Counted from the first letter of the stretch, positions 22,653-31,090 are shown. The stretch: 42,166 nt of DNA from Frankiales bacterium (GCA_025465465.1 JAODND010000072.1:1-42166), one strand, 5' to 3'. Made by a program: numbers and translations. Notes: generated by a model from the letters alone, not told the origin.

Positions 22653-23399
22653 CTAGTCGATCAGAAGCAGACTGGCGGCACCGTCGAAGTCGGCGTTAGG
22701 CGCGATCTCTGCGCCCGTCACGGTGAACGGATGCGTCTGCTTCGCCTCGGCGCAAATGGCGGGTTGGACCTCCCGCAAGTCATAAGGGCAGACGATGGTC
22801 GCAGCCATGTCCGCGAAGGCGATGCTCAGGAGCGCCTCATAGCGAGTCCAGGCCCGCACCTCGGCGGCAGTGCGCTCGGACCAGATGGGTTCGCCGAGGA
22901 TCCGGACCCAGTGGCGGCCCTCGTCGATTTGGTTGCTCACGAACTGCCGGTAGCCGGCGAGCGCCGCCGGCGGCGAGCGGTACCACGTGTTCGCCTTCGC
23001 GCAGGTGACGGTCGACATGTCTGTGGCGCCGCGCAGCAGGCGCAGGTTGCGGCTGCTGGTGACCGCCAGGACGGGCTCGTCAGCAGCAACGCCCGCCTCG
23101 ACGAAAGGGACTGCCGCAGCCAGGAACTCCTCGTCAGACGCGTACGGCAGGGCCTGATGGTCGAGGAAGGGGTGCGGGTTCTCCCCGCGACCCAACAAGT
23201 AGTCGAGGGGGACTTCCAGCGCGTCGGCGAGCGCAATGACGGTGCTGATCTTGTTGTTGGTGCGTCTCCCGCTCTCGACCTGGACGACGGCCCCGTAGCT
23301 CATTCCGGCCGCGCGCGCGAGCTCCTCCCGGGACAGGCCGCGGCGGCGGCGGGCCGCCCGGAGCCGCTGCGCCAGCGTCACTTGCGTCTGCTCTGCCAT
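22653..23399 (-). CDS. XRE-type regulator fused to a MEDS sensory domain
   Basis: The 248-residue product has an XRE helix-turn-helix at about 8-70 ('LAQRLRAARRRRGLSREELARAAGMS', 'VVQVESGRR', 'ALADALEVPLDYLL'). A MEDS (DcmR sensory) domain covers the rest: 'HQALPYASDEEFLAAAVPFVEAGVAADEPVLAV', 'HWVRILGEPIWSERTAAEVRAWTRYEALLSIAFA', and the characteristic 'CPYD' near 205. MEDS domains are ligand sensors known from methylotrophs and methanogens and from actinobacterial kinases. The ATG at 23399 matches the start of the HTH; an ATG at 23462 would add 21 arginine-rich residues. It is divergent from the PAS-GGDEF-EAL gene and probably regulates itself and that gene through the palindrome between them. 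Confidence 0.85.
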   Translation of the reverse strand: MAEQTQVTLAQRLRAARRRRGLSREELARAAGMSYGAVVQVESGRRTNNKISTVIALADALEVPLDYLLGRGENPHPFLDHQALPYASDEEFLAAAVPFVEAGVAADEPVLAVTSSRNLRLLRGATDMSTVTCAKANTWYRSPPAALAGYRQFVSNQIDEGRHWVRILGEPIWSERTAAEVRAWTRYEALLSIAFADMAATIVCPYDLREVQPAICAEAKQTHPFTVTGAEIAPNADFDGAASLLLID

Positions 23400-23478
23400 G
23401 TCGATTCCCAGGCTACGTCTGAATGCGCCAGCACGGGCTCGTTGCCGCACGGCTCTCGCCATACTCTGTCAGGCGACG

Positions 23479-23494
23479 TATGTCACGTGACATA
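23479..23494. promoter_or_regulatory. Perfect 16-bp palindrome, likely operator
   Basis: TATGTCAC/GTGACATA is a perfect inverted repeat with no spacer, in the short divergent gap between the XRE-MEDS gene and the PAS-GGDEF-EAL gene. It overlaps the putative -35 element of the latter, as expected for a repressor site. The local A/T content is well above that of the surroundings. The XRE-MEDS protein is the obvious candidate ligand. Confidence 0.6.
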
Positions 23495-23508
23495 GGTCAT
23501 GCTACCAT
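23480..23508 (+). promoter_or_regulatory. Putative promoter of the PAS-GGDEF-EAL gene
   Basis: A -35-like ATGTCA (23480-23485) and a -10-like TACCAT (23503-23508) are separated by 17 bases. Downstream, GGAGG lies about 7 bases before the ATG at 23533. The -35 element lies inside the 16-bp palindrome. Confidence 0.35.
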
Positions 23509-23532
23509 CGAGGCCTCGACGGAGGTTCGGTA

Positions 23533-26220
23533 ATGGGTGATATGTCCTCAACGCCAGGCGATCCCGACATGGCCTCGGGTGCTCAAGAAGCACTGACGGA
23601 GAGTCAGACGCGTGCGATCTTGGAGCGCGCCAGTGACCTGTCGGCGTTGCTCGATGCCGAGGGCCGCGTGCTCTGGGTGAGCCCAGCGCTCCCCGCGCTC
23701 TGGGGCTACACCCGGGAGAGCGTGCTGGGTGCTCCGATGTGGGGGTGGATCCATCCCGACGACCTGGCCGACACCCAGTCGTTGTACCGCCGGGTGGCCG
23801 AGGTGCCTGGAGCGCACGATCGGATCGACATTCGGCTCCGCGACGGCGGTGGTGACTGGCGGTGGACGGAGCAGCGGTTCACCAACCTGCTGCACGACGA
23901 GTCGGTCGCGGCGATGGTCGCGACCACCACGGACGTCACCGCGCGGCGGGTCGCCGAGATCGAGCTCACCCGGCAGGACGCGTTCTTCAAGGCGGTCTTC
24001 GCCGGCGCGACCGACGTGGCGCACGTCTGCGACGCGGACACGACGTTTCGATGGGTCAGCCCGTCGGTCCAGTCGGTCTGCGGCTACGAGCCAGCAGCCC
24101 TGCTCGGCACCAAGCGAGCCGACCTGGTGCACCCGGCCGAGCGGGCACAGTTCGACGCAGTCATCGCCTCGGTCCGGTCACGACCCGGCTCGTCCGAGCG
24201 GGTCGAGACAAGGGTGCGGCATGCCGACGGCTCGTGGGGCTGGTCCGAGCAGCGCATCACGAACCTGCTCGACGATCCCGTCGTGCGGGGTCTCGTGTTC
24301 AACAACGTCGACATCACCCTGCGCAAGTCAGCACACGAGGAGCTGCAGTCACGGGAGCAGTTCCTTCGCGTCGTGCTGGAGACGGCGCACGAAGGCGTCT
24401 GGGTGCTCGACGCGGACGGCCGGACGGTGTACGCGAACCGGCGGATGGCGGAGCTGCTCGGGGTGCCCGTCGACATGCTCGTGGCGCATCCCCTGGAGGA
24501 TCTCGTCGATCCGGCGCTCGCCGCGGAGATCCGCGAGCGGCTGCTGAGGCGGGCGCACGGTGTCGCCGAGAACTACGAGCTGCGCGTCAGGCCGCACGGC
24601 ACCTCCGAGTCCTGGGTGGCGATCTCCGCCGCGCCGCTGCCGGCCGGATTCACCAAGACCGTGCCGGCCGGCGGGACCGTCGCGCTTGTCGCCGACATCA
24701 CCGACCGGAAGGCGCACGAAGAGTCGCTGCGCCAGCATGCGCTCTATGACCACGGCACCGGCCTGCCTAACCGGGTGCTGCTGGCGGAGCGTCAGCGCGC
24801 GCTCGAAGAACGACATGCCAGGGACGGCGACGACTTCAGCTATCTGCTCTGCGACGTCGATGGTCTTCGCGATGTGAACAACGCCTTCGGCAGCGCCGAA
24901 GGTGACCGTCTGTTGCGCGAGATCGGCCAGCGCCTCGTCGATGCCTCGCGAGCCGATGACTGTGTGGCCAGATCGACGGGCGACAGGTTCGTCGTGCTGT
25001 GTCCGGGAGCCGAGACGTTCCAAGGCCGCCGACTCGCCGAAGACCTGATCGCAGCGGTCCACGGGCCCGTCCAGGTGGGCGGCTCGACCATCTGGCCGAG
25101 CGTCAGCATCGGGGTGGCCAGCACGGCAGACGTCCAGCCCGATGTGCTCGCCAGCGCGGCTGACTCGGCCCTCTATCGCGCCAAGCGGCACGGCCGTGGA
25201 TCTGTTGGCGTCTATGACGCCGCTGCCCCCCGCGACCACCGGTCCAGCCTCGAGATGCTTGCTGACCTTCGCGAGGCGACGAGCACCGGAGCACTCCGAC
25301 TGCACTACCAGCCCGTCGTGCATACGCCCAACAACCGCGTCATCGGCGCGGAAGCACTCATGAGATGGAAACGGCCTGGCCACGGCGACGTGCCGCCGTC
25401 GGTGTTCATCCCGCTCGCCGAGGAGGCCGGACTGATCAAGGAGCTCGGCGCGTGGTCGCTGCGGCAAGCCTGTCGTGATGCCGCCAGCTGGCCCGGGCAG
25501 CAGCACGTCGCTGTCAACCTGTCAGCACGCCAGCTTCTGGACGAGTCGATCCTCCCAACCGTGGTCTCGGCACTGGACGATTCTGGACTGGCCGCTGAAC
25601 GCCTGTGGATCGAGGTGACCGAGACCGCGGTGCTCGCCGACCTGCCGGCGGCTGCCGGACGACTCAACGCGATTGCCGATCTCGGTGTCTCCGTCTCCCT
25701 CGACGACTTCGGCACGGGCTACTCATCGATGATGTACCTACGCGATCTGCCGGTCCACGCGATCAAGATCGACAGGTCCTTCGTGGCCGGCGTGAGCCGC
25801 AACCGGGACGACGAGGTGATCGTCAGCACGTTGGTCAGCCTGGCAACGACGCTCGGGCTCCGAGCCATTGCCGAAGGCATCGAGAACATCGACCAGCTGC
25901 ACGTCCTGCGGCGGATGGGATGCGAGTACGCCCAGGGCTACCTGTGGAGCCAGGCGGTGCCGACGTCCCGCTTTGTCGCTGTGGTCGCAGAGATCGAAAG
26001 TCACCCCTCCGCCGACTGGCCACCCCGAAAGAAGCCGTCGCGCCATGTCGACGAGGTAGTGAGGGCGCGGGTCATGTCCATGCATCGCCAAGGGGCCTCG
26101 GCCGCCAGCATCGCCTCGGCCCTCAATGCCGACGCGCTGACCTCGCCCAGCGGCAAGAGGTGGCATCGGGTCACGGTGGCGCAGCTCGTCCACGACGACG
26201 AGCTGTCTGCCGGTGACTGA
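23533..26220 (+). CDS. PAS-PAS-PAS-GGDEF(degenerate)-EAL protein with a recombinase-like C-terminal helix-turn-helix
   Basis: The 895-residue protein has three PAS modules (about 25-150, 150-280, 280-400), a GGDEF domain at about 400-560, an EAL domain at about 570-820, and a C-terminal tail. The GGDEF site is degenerate (STGDRF near 480), so cyclase activity is unlikely. The EAL site looks intact: 'AEALMRW' near 605, 'DDFGTGYSS', 'IKIDRSF' and 'AEGIE', so it should hydrolyse c-di-GMP. The tail contains 'MHRQGASAASIASALNADAL.SPSGKRWHRVTVAQL', which resembles the helix-turn-helix after serine recombinase catalytic domains. That would make it a DNA-binding phosphodiesterase, an unusual architecture. 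No membrane segment is seen. The promoter is overlapped by a palindrome. Confidence 0.9.
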   Translation: MGDMSSTPGDPDMASGAQEALTESQTRAILERASDLSALLDAEGRVLWVSPALPALWGYTRESVLGAPMWGWIHPDDLADTQSLYRRVAEVPGAHDRIDIRLRDGGGDWRWTEQRFTNLLHDESVAAMVATTTDVTARRVAEIELTRQDAFFKAVFAGATDVAHVCDADTTFRWVSPSVQSVCGYEPAALLGTKRADLVHPAERAQFDAVIASVRSRPGSSERVETRVRHADGSWGWSEQRITNLLDDPVVRGLVFNNVDITLRKSAHEELQSREQFLRVVLETAHEGVWVLDADGRTVYANRRMAELLGVPVDMLVAHPLEDLVDPALAAEIRERLLRRAHGVAENYELRVRPHGTSESWVAISAAPLPAGFTKTVPAGGTVALVADITDRKAHEESLRQHALYDHGTGLPNRVLLAERQRALEERHARDGDDFSYLLCDVDGLRDVNNAFGSAEGDRLLREIGQRLVDASRADDCVARSTGDRFVVLCPGAETFQGRRLAEDLIAAVHGPVQVGGSTIWPSVSIGVASTADVQPDVLASAADSALYRAKRHGRGSVGVYDAAAPRDHRSSLEMLADLREATSTGALRLHYQPVVHTPNNRVIGAEALMRWKRPGHGDVPPSVFIPLAEEAGLIKELGAWSLRQACRDAASWPGQQHVAVNLSARQLLDESILPTVVSALDDSGLAAERLWIEVTETAVLADLPAAAGRLNAIADLGVSVSLDDFGTGYSSMMYLRDLPVHAIKIDRSFVAGVSRNRDDEVIVSTLVSLATTLGLRAIAEGIENIDQLHVLRRMGCEYAQGYLWSQAVPTSRFVAVVAEIESHPSADWPPRKKPSRHVDEVVRARVMSMHRQGASAASIASALNADALTSPSGKRWHRVTVAQLVHDDELSAGD

Positions 26221-26322
26221 AGGAGAACCCGGAAGGACGGACCGGCCACAGCCTGCTCAGATTGACTATTTCTCGTCACTCGCCGAGCGCAGGGCCGGAT
26301 CCTGTCGCCCGGCACGGCCAGG

Positions 26323-26997
26323 TCAGGCGTCGAAGCGGTAGCCGAGGCCGCTCGCCGTGATGAGGTAGCGCGGGTGGCGGGGGTCTGGTTCGAGCTTGCG
26401 GCGCAGTGCGGCGATGTAGACCCGTAGGTAGTTGGCCTGGTCGACGTAGGCAGGTCCCCAGACCTGTTCCAGCAACCGGCGGTGCTCGACGGTGCGGTTC
26501 GCGTGCCGCGCGAGCAGCTCGAGCAGGTGCCACTCGGTGGCGGTCAACCGGACTTCGACGCCGTCCCGCTCGACGCGCTTCGCGGCCAGGTCGACGGTGA
26601 AGTCGGGCGTGACGACCACGGGTTGGCCCTGCTCCCCCGCGGCCCGTCGAAGCGCTGCGCGCATCCGGGCCAGCAGCTCATCCATGCCGAACGGCTTGAC
26701 GACATAGTCGTCCGCACCGGCGTCGAGGGCCGCAACCTTCGCTGCCTGTCCGTCGCGGGCCGAGAGCACGAGGATCGGCACCTGGGTCCAGCCGCGCAAC
26801 CCGGCGATCACGTCGGTGCCGTCCATGTCGGGCAGTCCGAGGTCCAGCACGACCAGGTCGGGTGGCTGCTTGGCCGCCAGCAGCAGGCCGGCAGCGCCGG
26901 TGAGCGCGGCCTGCACGTCGTACGACCGGGCCTTGAGGTTGATGGACAGTGCCCGGAGCAGTGTCGCGTCGTCATCGACGAGCAGCACCCGGGTCAC
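26323..26997 (-). CDS. kdpE: KdpE-like OmpR-family response regulator
   Basis: The 224-residue protein has a receiver domain ('VLLVDDDATLLRALSINLKAR', phosphoacceptor aspartate in 'LVVLDLGLPDMDG', 'VLSARD', and 'GADDYVVKPF') followed by an OmpR-type winged helix ('LTATEWHLLELLARHANRTVEHRRLLEQVWG', 'YLRVYIAALRRKLEPDP', 'YLITASGLGYRF'). These are typical of KdpE, which controls potassium uptake. The GTG start overlaps the stop of the histidine kinase (GTGA). The kdpFABC genes are absent; the nearest potassium gene is the KimA-like importer across the divergent gap. Confidence 0.9.
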   Translation of the reverse strand: MTRVLLVDDDATLLRALSINLKARSYDVQAALTGAAGLLLAAKQPPDLVVLDLGLPDMDGTDVIAGLRGWTQVPILVLSARDGQAAKVAALDAGADDYVVKPFGMDELLARMRAALRRAAGEQGQPVVVTPDFTVDLAAKRVERDGVEVRLTATEWHLLELLARHANRTVEHRRLLEQVWGPAYVDQANYLRVYIAALRRKLEPDPRHPRYLITASGLGYRFDA

Positions 26998-28445
26998 GAG
27001 GTGTCCTGGACGGACGGCAGCAGCAGCCGCATGGTCAGGCCACCGCCGGGCGTGTCGTCAGGGTGCAGGGTCCCGCCCATCGCTTCGGTGAAGCCTCTGG
27101 CCACCGCAAGCCCGAGACCTACCCCACCGGGGCGGCGGTCGCCGAGCCGTTGGAAGGGCGCGAAGACCTGATTCCACAGGTGGCGCGGAACCCCTGGCCC
27201 GTGATCGATCACCTCGCACGCAACCTGCGTACCGCGCACATACCCAGTCACTGTGACGAGCAGCCCGGCCGGGCTGTACCGCAGAGCGTTGTCCAGCAGG
27301 TTGGCCACGACCCGCTCTGCAAGGCCGACATCGACCAACACCTCCGGCAGGACCTCGGGGATCTCCAGGTGTACCCGACCGGGATCGGCCACGGTGAGCA
27401 GCGCCCGCCCGATGACTTCCTCCAGCGTGATCGGCTCCGGCATCGAGGAGACGACGCCGGCCTGGAGCCGGGAGGCATCGAGCAGGTTCACCACCAGCGC
27501 CTGGAGCCGATCGGCCGACTGCTCGATGGTCTCCAGCAGCTCTGAGCTCTCCTGCGCCGTCCACGTCATGTCGGCCTGCCGGAGGCTGCTGACCGCCGCC
27601 TTGATGCCGGCCAGCGGCGTCCGCAGGTCGTGACCGACCGCGGCGAGCAGCGCCGTGCGCATCCGATCGGCGGCCTCGAACTGGGCCGCCTCTGCGGCCC
27701 GGACCGCCAGCCGTCGGCCCTCGAGGGCGGTGGCGGCGGCCTCGGCGAAGGAGCGCAGCACCCGCTGGTCCTCTCCGAACAGCGCGGGTCCGCGAACCGA
27801 GAGCGCGAGCGAGGCAGTGATGTCGATGCGCAGCTCGGTCTCCTCGTCGTCGGCAGGTGCCGATCCGACGGCCGCCTGAACCGTGCTCCAGCTCTGGCCA
27901 TCGTGTTCGAGCAGTGCCACCTCCCGGACCGCGAAGACCACCCTGATCCGCTCGAGCAGACCGGTCAGCGTCTCGACCTCCGCGAGCGCCCCGCCAGCCA
28001 GCGACGACAGGGCCTGCGCCTCGGCCCTTGCCCGGGTTGCCTCGGCAGTGCGTCGGGCCGCAAGCCCCACTGCCAGGCTGACGACCACAGCGACAGCGAG
28101 ATAGACACCGAGCACGACGAGCTGGTCGACCTTGTCGACGACGAGCGTGTCGTACGGCACGGTGAAGAACCAGTTCAGCACCAGCCCACCCACGACGGCC
28201 GCGGGTAGGCCGACGCGGAGGCCACCCAGCAGCGCTCCTGCGACCACGACCAGCAGCACGAGCAGCACCGGCGTCGCGAGCGGCAACGTCTCCCGCTGGT
28301 GCACCAGAAGCAGCGTGAGCAGCGGGAGGCCGACCACGACGCACACGGCACCGGCGACCTGCCGACGGACGGACAGGCCTCCGGAGCTCACGGGCAGGGC
28401 ACCACCCGACGACCCCGGACCGGCGGGGTGCGGAGCGGGCTTCAC
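26994..28445 (-). CDS. Short KdpD-like sensor histidine kinase
   Basis: The 483-residue protein matches the C-terminal half of KdpD: the four-helix DUF4118 membrane region (about 28-130), a GAF-like linker, the phosphoacceptor box 'AVGHDLRTPLAGIKAAVSSLR', the N-box 'VVANLLDNALRYSPAG', 'DHGPGVP', and 'GGVGLGLAVARGFTEAMGG'. The N-terminal KdpD and universal-stress domains found in full-length KdpD (about 850 residues) are absent, so it is a short form lacking the cytoplasmic sensor that binds c-di-AMP in some species. It starts at GTG 28445 and is coupled to kdpE. Its partner output is probably the divergent importer gene. Confidence 0.88.
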   Translation of the reverse strand: MKPAPHPAGPGSSGGALPVSSGGLSVRRQVAGAVCVVVGLPLLTLLLVHQRETLPLATPVLLVLLVVVAGALLGGLRVGLPAAVVGGLVLNWFFTVPYDTLVVDKVDQLVVLGVYLAVAVVVSLAVGLAARRTAEATRARAEAQALSSLAGGALAEVETLTGLLERIRVVFAVREVALLEHDGQSWSTVQAAVGSAPADDEETELRIDITASLALSVRGPALFGEDQRVLRSFAEAAATALEGRRLAVRAAEAAQFEAADRMRTALLAAVGHDLRTPLAGIKAAVSSLRQADMTWTAQESSELLETIEQSADRLQALVVNLLDASRLQAGVVSSMPEPITLEEVIGRALLTVADPGRVHLEIPEVLPEVLVDVGLAERVVANLLDNALRYSPAGLLVTVTGYVRGTQVACEVIDHGPGVPRHLWNQVFAPFQRLGDRRPGGVGLGLAVARGFTEAMGGTLHPDDTPGGGLTMRLLLPSVQDTS

Positions 28446-28522
28446 TGTCCCAGCCTGACACCCACATCACCGGCCGCACGGCGATCGACGTGAAGATCAC
28501 AACAAAACGCGGACGGGGTGCG

Positions 28523-28539
28523 TCAAGAAGCCATCAAGA
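28523..28539 (+). promoter_or_regulatory. Direct repeat TCAAGA spaced by 11 bases, likely KdpE-type operator
   Basis: TCAAGA occurs at 28523-28528 and 28534-28539, one helical turn apart, in the gap between the short KdpD gene and the KimA-like gene. OmpR-family regulators bind such tandem half-sites. It lies 62 bases before the importer ATG. Assignment to KdpE is inferred from position. Confidence 0.4.
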
Positions 28540-28577
28540 CCGGCCCCAGGCGCCGGCGGCGCCGGTTGGCTGAGCAC

Positions 28578-28604
28578 ATGCAGACCTCGGGCGGCATCAC
28601 ATGA
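28578..28604 (+). CDS. Eight-codon leader frame before the potassium importer
   Basis: ATG at 28578 opens a frame encoding MQTSGGIT whose TGA overlaps the importer ATG (ATGA at 28601-28604). The importer start lacks a clear ribosome-binding site of its own, so translation could be coupled through this frame. It may also be coincidental; no ribosome-binding site precedes the leader ATG clearly. Confidence 0.2.
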   Translation: MQTSGGIT

Positions 28605-30556
28605 CCTCGGCCCTGCTCCGCGCCCCGAAACGATTGTTCGTCGGCCAGGCGATGCGCAGCAACCAGCTCGGCGAGACCTTGTTGCCGAAGAAGCTGGCGA
28701 TGCCGGTGTTCTGCAGCGACCCGCTCTCGTCAGTGGCCTACGCCACCGAGGAGATCCTGTTGATCCTCAGCCTCGGTGGGTTGGCCTTCCTGCACCTGGC
28801 TTGGTATGTCGCCGCGGCCATCGTGGCGCTGCTCGCGGTCGTCGTCGCGTCCTACCGGCAGACCTGCCGGGCCTATCCCAGCGGCGGAGGGGCGTACGCC
28901 GTGGCGACCGCCAACCTCGGTCGGTCCGCGGGACTGGCCGCGGGCAGCGCGCTGCTGGTCGACTACGTCCTCACGGTGGCCGTATCGGTCGTCGCAGGTG
29001 TGGCTGCCATCACCTCAGCGGTCCCGAGCGCTGCCAGCCATGCAGTCGCGCTGTCGCTGGGCTTCGTGGTGCTGCTCACCGTCGTGAACCTGCGCGGTGT
29101 GAAGGAGTCCGGCAAGGCGTTCGCCATGCCGACCTACGGCTTCCTGCTCGGGATCTGCCTGATGCTCTGTGTCGCAGCCTTCCGACTGCTGTCCGGCGAT
29201 CACCTGCTCGCGCCGTCCGCGCAGCTTCACGTCCATGCTGAGCACTCCTACGCAGGTGTCGCTCTGGTATTGCTCGCGATGCGGGCCTTCGCGTCCGGGT
29301 GCACAGCTCTGACAGGCGTCGAGGCGATCAGCAACGGCGTACCCGCCTTCAAGAAGCCCAAGGCCAAGAACGCTGCCGACACCTTGACCATCATGGGGCT
29401 GTTTTCGATCATCATGTTTGTCGGGATCACCGCGCTCGCGCTCAAGCTCAACGTGCACGTCGCGGAGCGGCCGACCGATCTCGGACTGCCGGCTGGCGCG
29501 ACAACCCAGACGGTGCTGGCTCAGATCGCCCAGACCGTCTTCGGCAAGGGCTTCGCCTTCTACTACATCCAAGCTGTCACGGCCGGCATCCTCATCCTGG
29601 CCGCGAACACCGCGTACAACGGCTTTCCGCTGCTGACGTCGCTGCTGGCTGAGGACAGGTTCATGCCGCATCAGCTGCGCAACCGCGGTGACCGGCTCGT
29701 GTTCAGCAACGGCATCGTCGTGCTCGCCGGATTTGCCGGTGCTCTCATCGTCGTCTTCAACGCCAGTGTCAGCGCGATCATCCAGCTCTACATCGTCGGA
29801 GTGTTCGTCTCCTTCACGCTCTCCCAGCTGGGCATGGTCCGGCACTGGCAGCGCGAGCGACGCGACCGGGCAAGCGGTCTGTCTCGAGCCGGGATCCGTC
29901 GAGCGCAGCTCATCAATGCGACCGGCGCGGTCTTCACCGGCCTCGTGCTCATCATCGTGCTCATCACCAAGTTCACCCACGGCGCGTGGATCGTCACCCT
30001 TGCCATGCCCATGCTGTTCCTGAGCATGACAGCTGTGCACCGGCACTACTCCCGCGTGGCCGCGGAGCTCCAGCCGAGCCCGGCCGGAGTAGTGCTGCCT
30101 GGCCGCATCTACGGTCTGGTCCCGGTCAGCCAGCTCAACGAGCCGACGTTGCGCGCCCTGGCGTTTGCCCGCGCCACCAAGCCGCACGAGCTGACCGCCA
30201 TCACCGTCGAGGTCAACGAGCAGGAGACCCGGCAGCTGGTCGACGAGTGGGATGCGCGAAAGATCCCTGTCCCGCTCACCATCATCGACTCGCCGTACCG
30301 CGAGATCACCACGCCGCTGCTCAACTACATCCGGCACATCCAGCGCCGCGGTCCCCACGACGTGGTCTGCGTCTTCATCCCCGAATACGTCGTCGGCCAC
30401 TGGTGGGAACAGCTGCTGCACAACCAGAGCGCGCTGCGGCTCAAGGGCCGGCTGCTGTTCACGCCGGGAGTGATGGTCACCAGCGTGCCGTACCACCTCA
30501 GCAGCTCCACCCACCTCGTCGGGATCGAACAAGCACCGGCCAGTCGGCGTCCGTAA
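28601..30556 (+). CDS. kimA: KimA-like potassium importer (APC superfamily)
   Basis: The 651-residue protein follows Bacillus KimA (YdaO) closely: 'PVFCSDPLSSVAYATEEILL', 'SYRQTCRAYPSGGGAY', 'LLVDYVLTVAVSVVAGVAAITSA', 'SGCTALTGVEAISNGVPAFK', 'AANTAYNGFPLL', and 'GDRLVFSNGI'. About twelve helices are followed by a cytoplasmic domain of about 190 residues that ends with 'HNQSALRLKGRLLF' and 'VPYHLSS'. KimA is a proton-coupled high-affinity potassium importer inhibited by c-di-AMP. It faces the kdpDE-like pair across a 155-bp gap with a TCAAGA direct repeat. This suggests potassium-responsive control of KimA rather than the usual KdpFABC. Confidence 0.88.
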   Translation: MTSALLRAPKRLFVGQAMRSNQLGETLLPKKLAMPVFCSDPLSSVAYATEEILLILSLGGLAFLHLAWYVAAAIVALLAVVVASYRQTCRAYPSGGGAYAVATANLGRSAGLAAGSALLVDYVLTVAVSVVAGVAAITSAVPSAASHAVALSLGFVVLLTVVNLRGVKESGKAFAMPTYGFLLGICLMLCVAAFRLLSGDHLLAPSAQLHVHAEHSYAGVALVLLAMRAFASGCTALTGVEAISNGVPAFKKPKAKNAADTLTIMGLFSIIMFVGITALALKLNVHVAERPTDLGLPAGATTQTVLAQIAQTVFGKGFAFYYIQAVTAGILILAANTAYNGFPLLTSLLAEDRFMPHQLRNRGDRLVFSNGIVVLAGFAGALIVVFNASVSAIIQLYIVGVFVSFTLSQLGMVRHWQRERRDRASGLSRAGIRRAQLINATGAVFTGLVLIIVLITKFTHGAWIVTLAMPMLFLSMTAVHRHYSRVAAELQPSPAGVVLPGRIYGLVPVSQLNEPTLRALAFARATKPHELTAITVEVNEQETRQLVDEWDARKIPVPLTIIDSPYREITTPLLNYIRHIQRRGPHDVVCVFIPEYVVGHWWEQLLHNQSALRLKGRLLFTPGVMVTSVPYHLSSSTHLVGIEQAPASRRP

Positions 30557-30671
30557 CCTGACGGCTTTGCTGACAGAAGTGGTCGTAGGACCATCGGCCA
30601 CTACCGGGGCAGAACGGACCGGACGATCCTGTGGGGCGGCCGCGGAGTGCGCGGCACTCTCGGAGGTTGTT

Positions 30672-31076
30672 GTGCTGCATTCGCCATCCCGCCTGACCCT
30701 CGTCCCGCTCGTCGCCCTCGTCGGCCTCGGGCTGGCCGGCTGCTCCTCGGGCAGCTCGAAGAAGGCCACCGTGAGTGCGCCGACGACGGGCGCAACCACA
30801 GCGCCCGCCACGGCTGGCACCGCTGGCACTTCGATGACCATCGCCGGCTTCAAGTACGACCCGTCGCCGCTGACCGTCGCCCCTGGCACGACCATCCCGG
30901 TGAAGAACACCGACGGACCTGAGCACACCGTCACCTCGGACGCCGCCGGTCTGTTCAAGGCCGACGACATCAAGAACGGCATGACGGTCTCGTTCACGGC
31001 GCCGACGAAGCCGGGCACCTACACGTACCACTGCGAGTACCACTCATACATGCACGGCACGCTCATCGTGAAGTAG
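30672..31076 (+). CDS. Cupredoxin-domain lipoprotein
   Basis: The 134-residue product has a lipoprotein signal with the lipobox 'LAGC' (Cys24), a short Thr/Ala-rich linker, then a plastocyanin/amicyanin-like domain. Type I copper ligands are visible: His85 in 'GPEHTV', then Cys121, His124 and Met127 in 'CEYHSYM', which follows the amicyanin C-x2-H-x2-M spacing. It is probably an outer-face electron carrier or copper carrier. The GTG at 30672 is chosen because GGAGG lies just upstream and the signal peptide starts there; the longer upstream extension would bury the signal. A weak GGAC-N4-GGCC site lies at 30588-30599. Confidence 0.85.
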   Translation: MLHSPSRLTLVPLVALVGLGLAGCSSGSSKKATVSAPTTGATTAPATAGTAGTSMTIAGFKYDPSPLTVAPGTTIPVKNTDGPEHTVTSDAAGLFKADDIKNGMTVSFTAPTKPGTYTYHCEYHSYMHGTLIVK

Positions 31077-31090
31077 CCGACCCCACCCCG

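Noticed and set aside
28540..28566. GC-rich hairpin (GGCGCC-GGC-GGCGCC) before kimA considered as a riboswitch
   Set aside because: The element is short and shows none of the conserved sections or the size of a ydaO c-di-AMP riboswitch; at this base composition such a stem can arise by chance.
30588..30599. GGAC-CATC-GGCC before the cupredoxin gene as another DosR box
   Set aside because: Only the inner bases of each half match, the outer G and C are missing, and the gene lies far from the island; it is too weak to list as a site.
29015..31018. Minus-strand frame of 667 residues across the KimA-like and cupredoxin genes
   Set aside because: It covers two clearly supported genes on the other strand and shows no recognisable domain.
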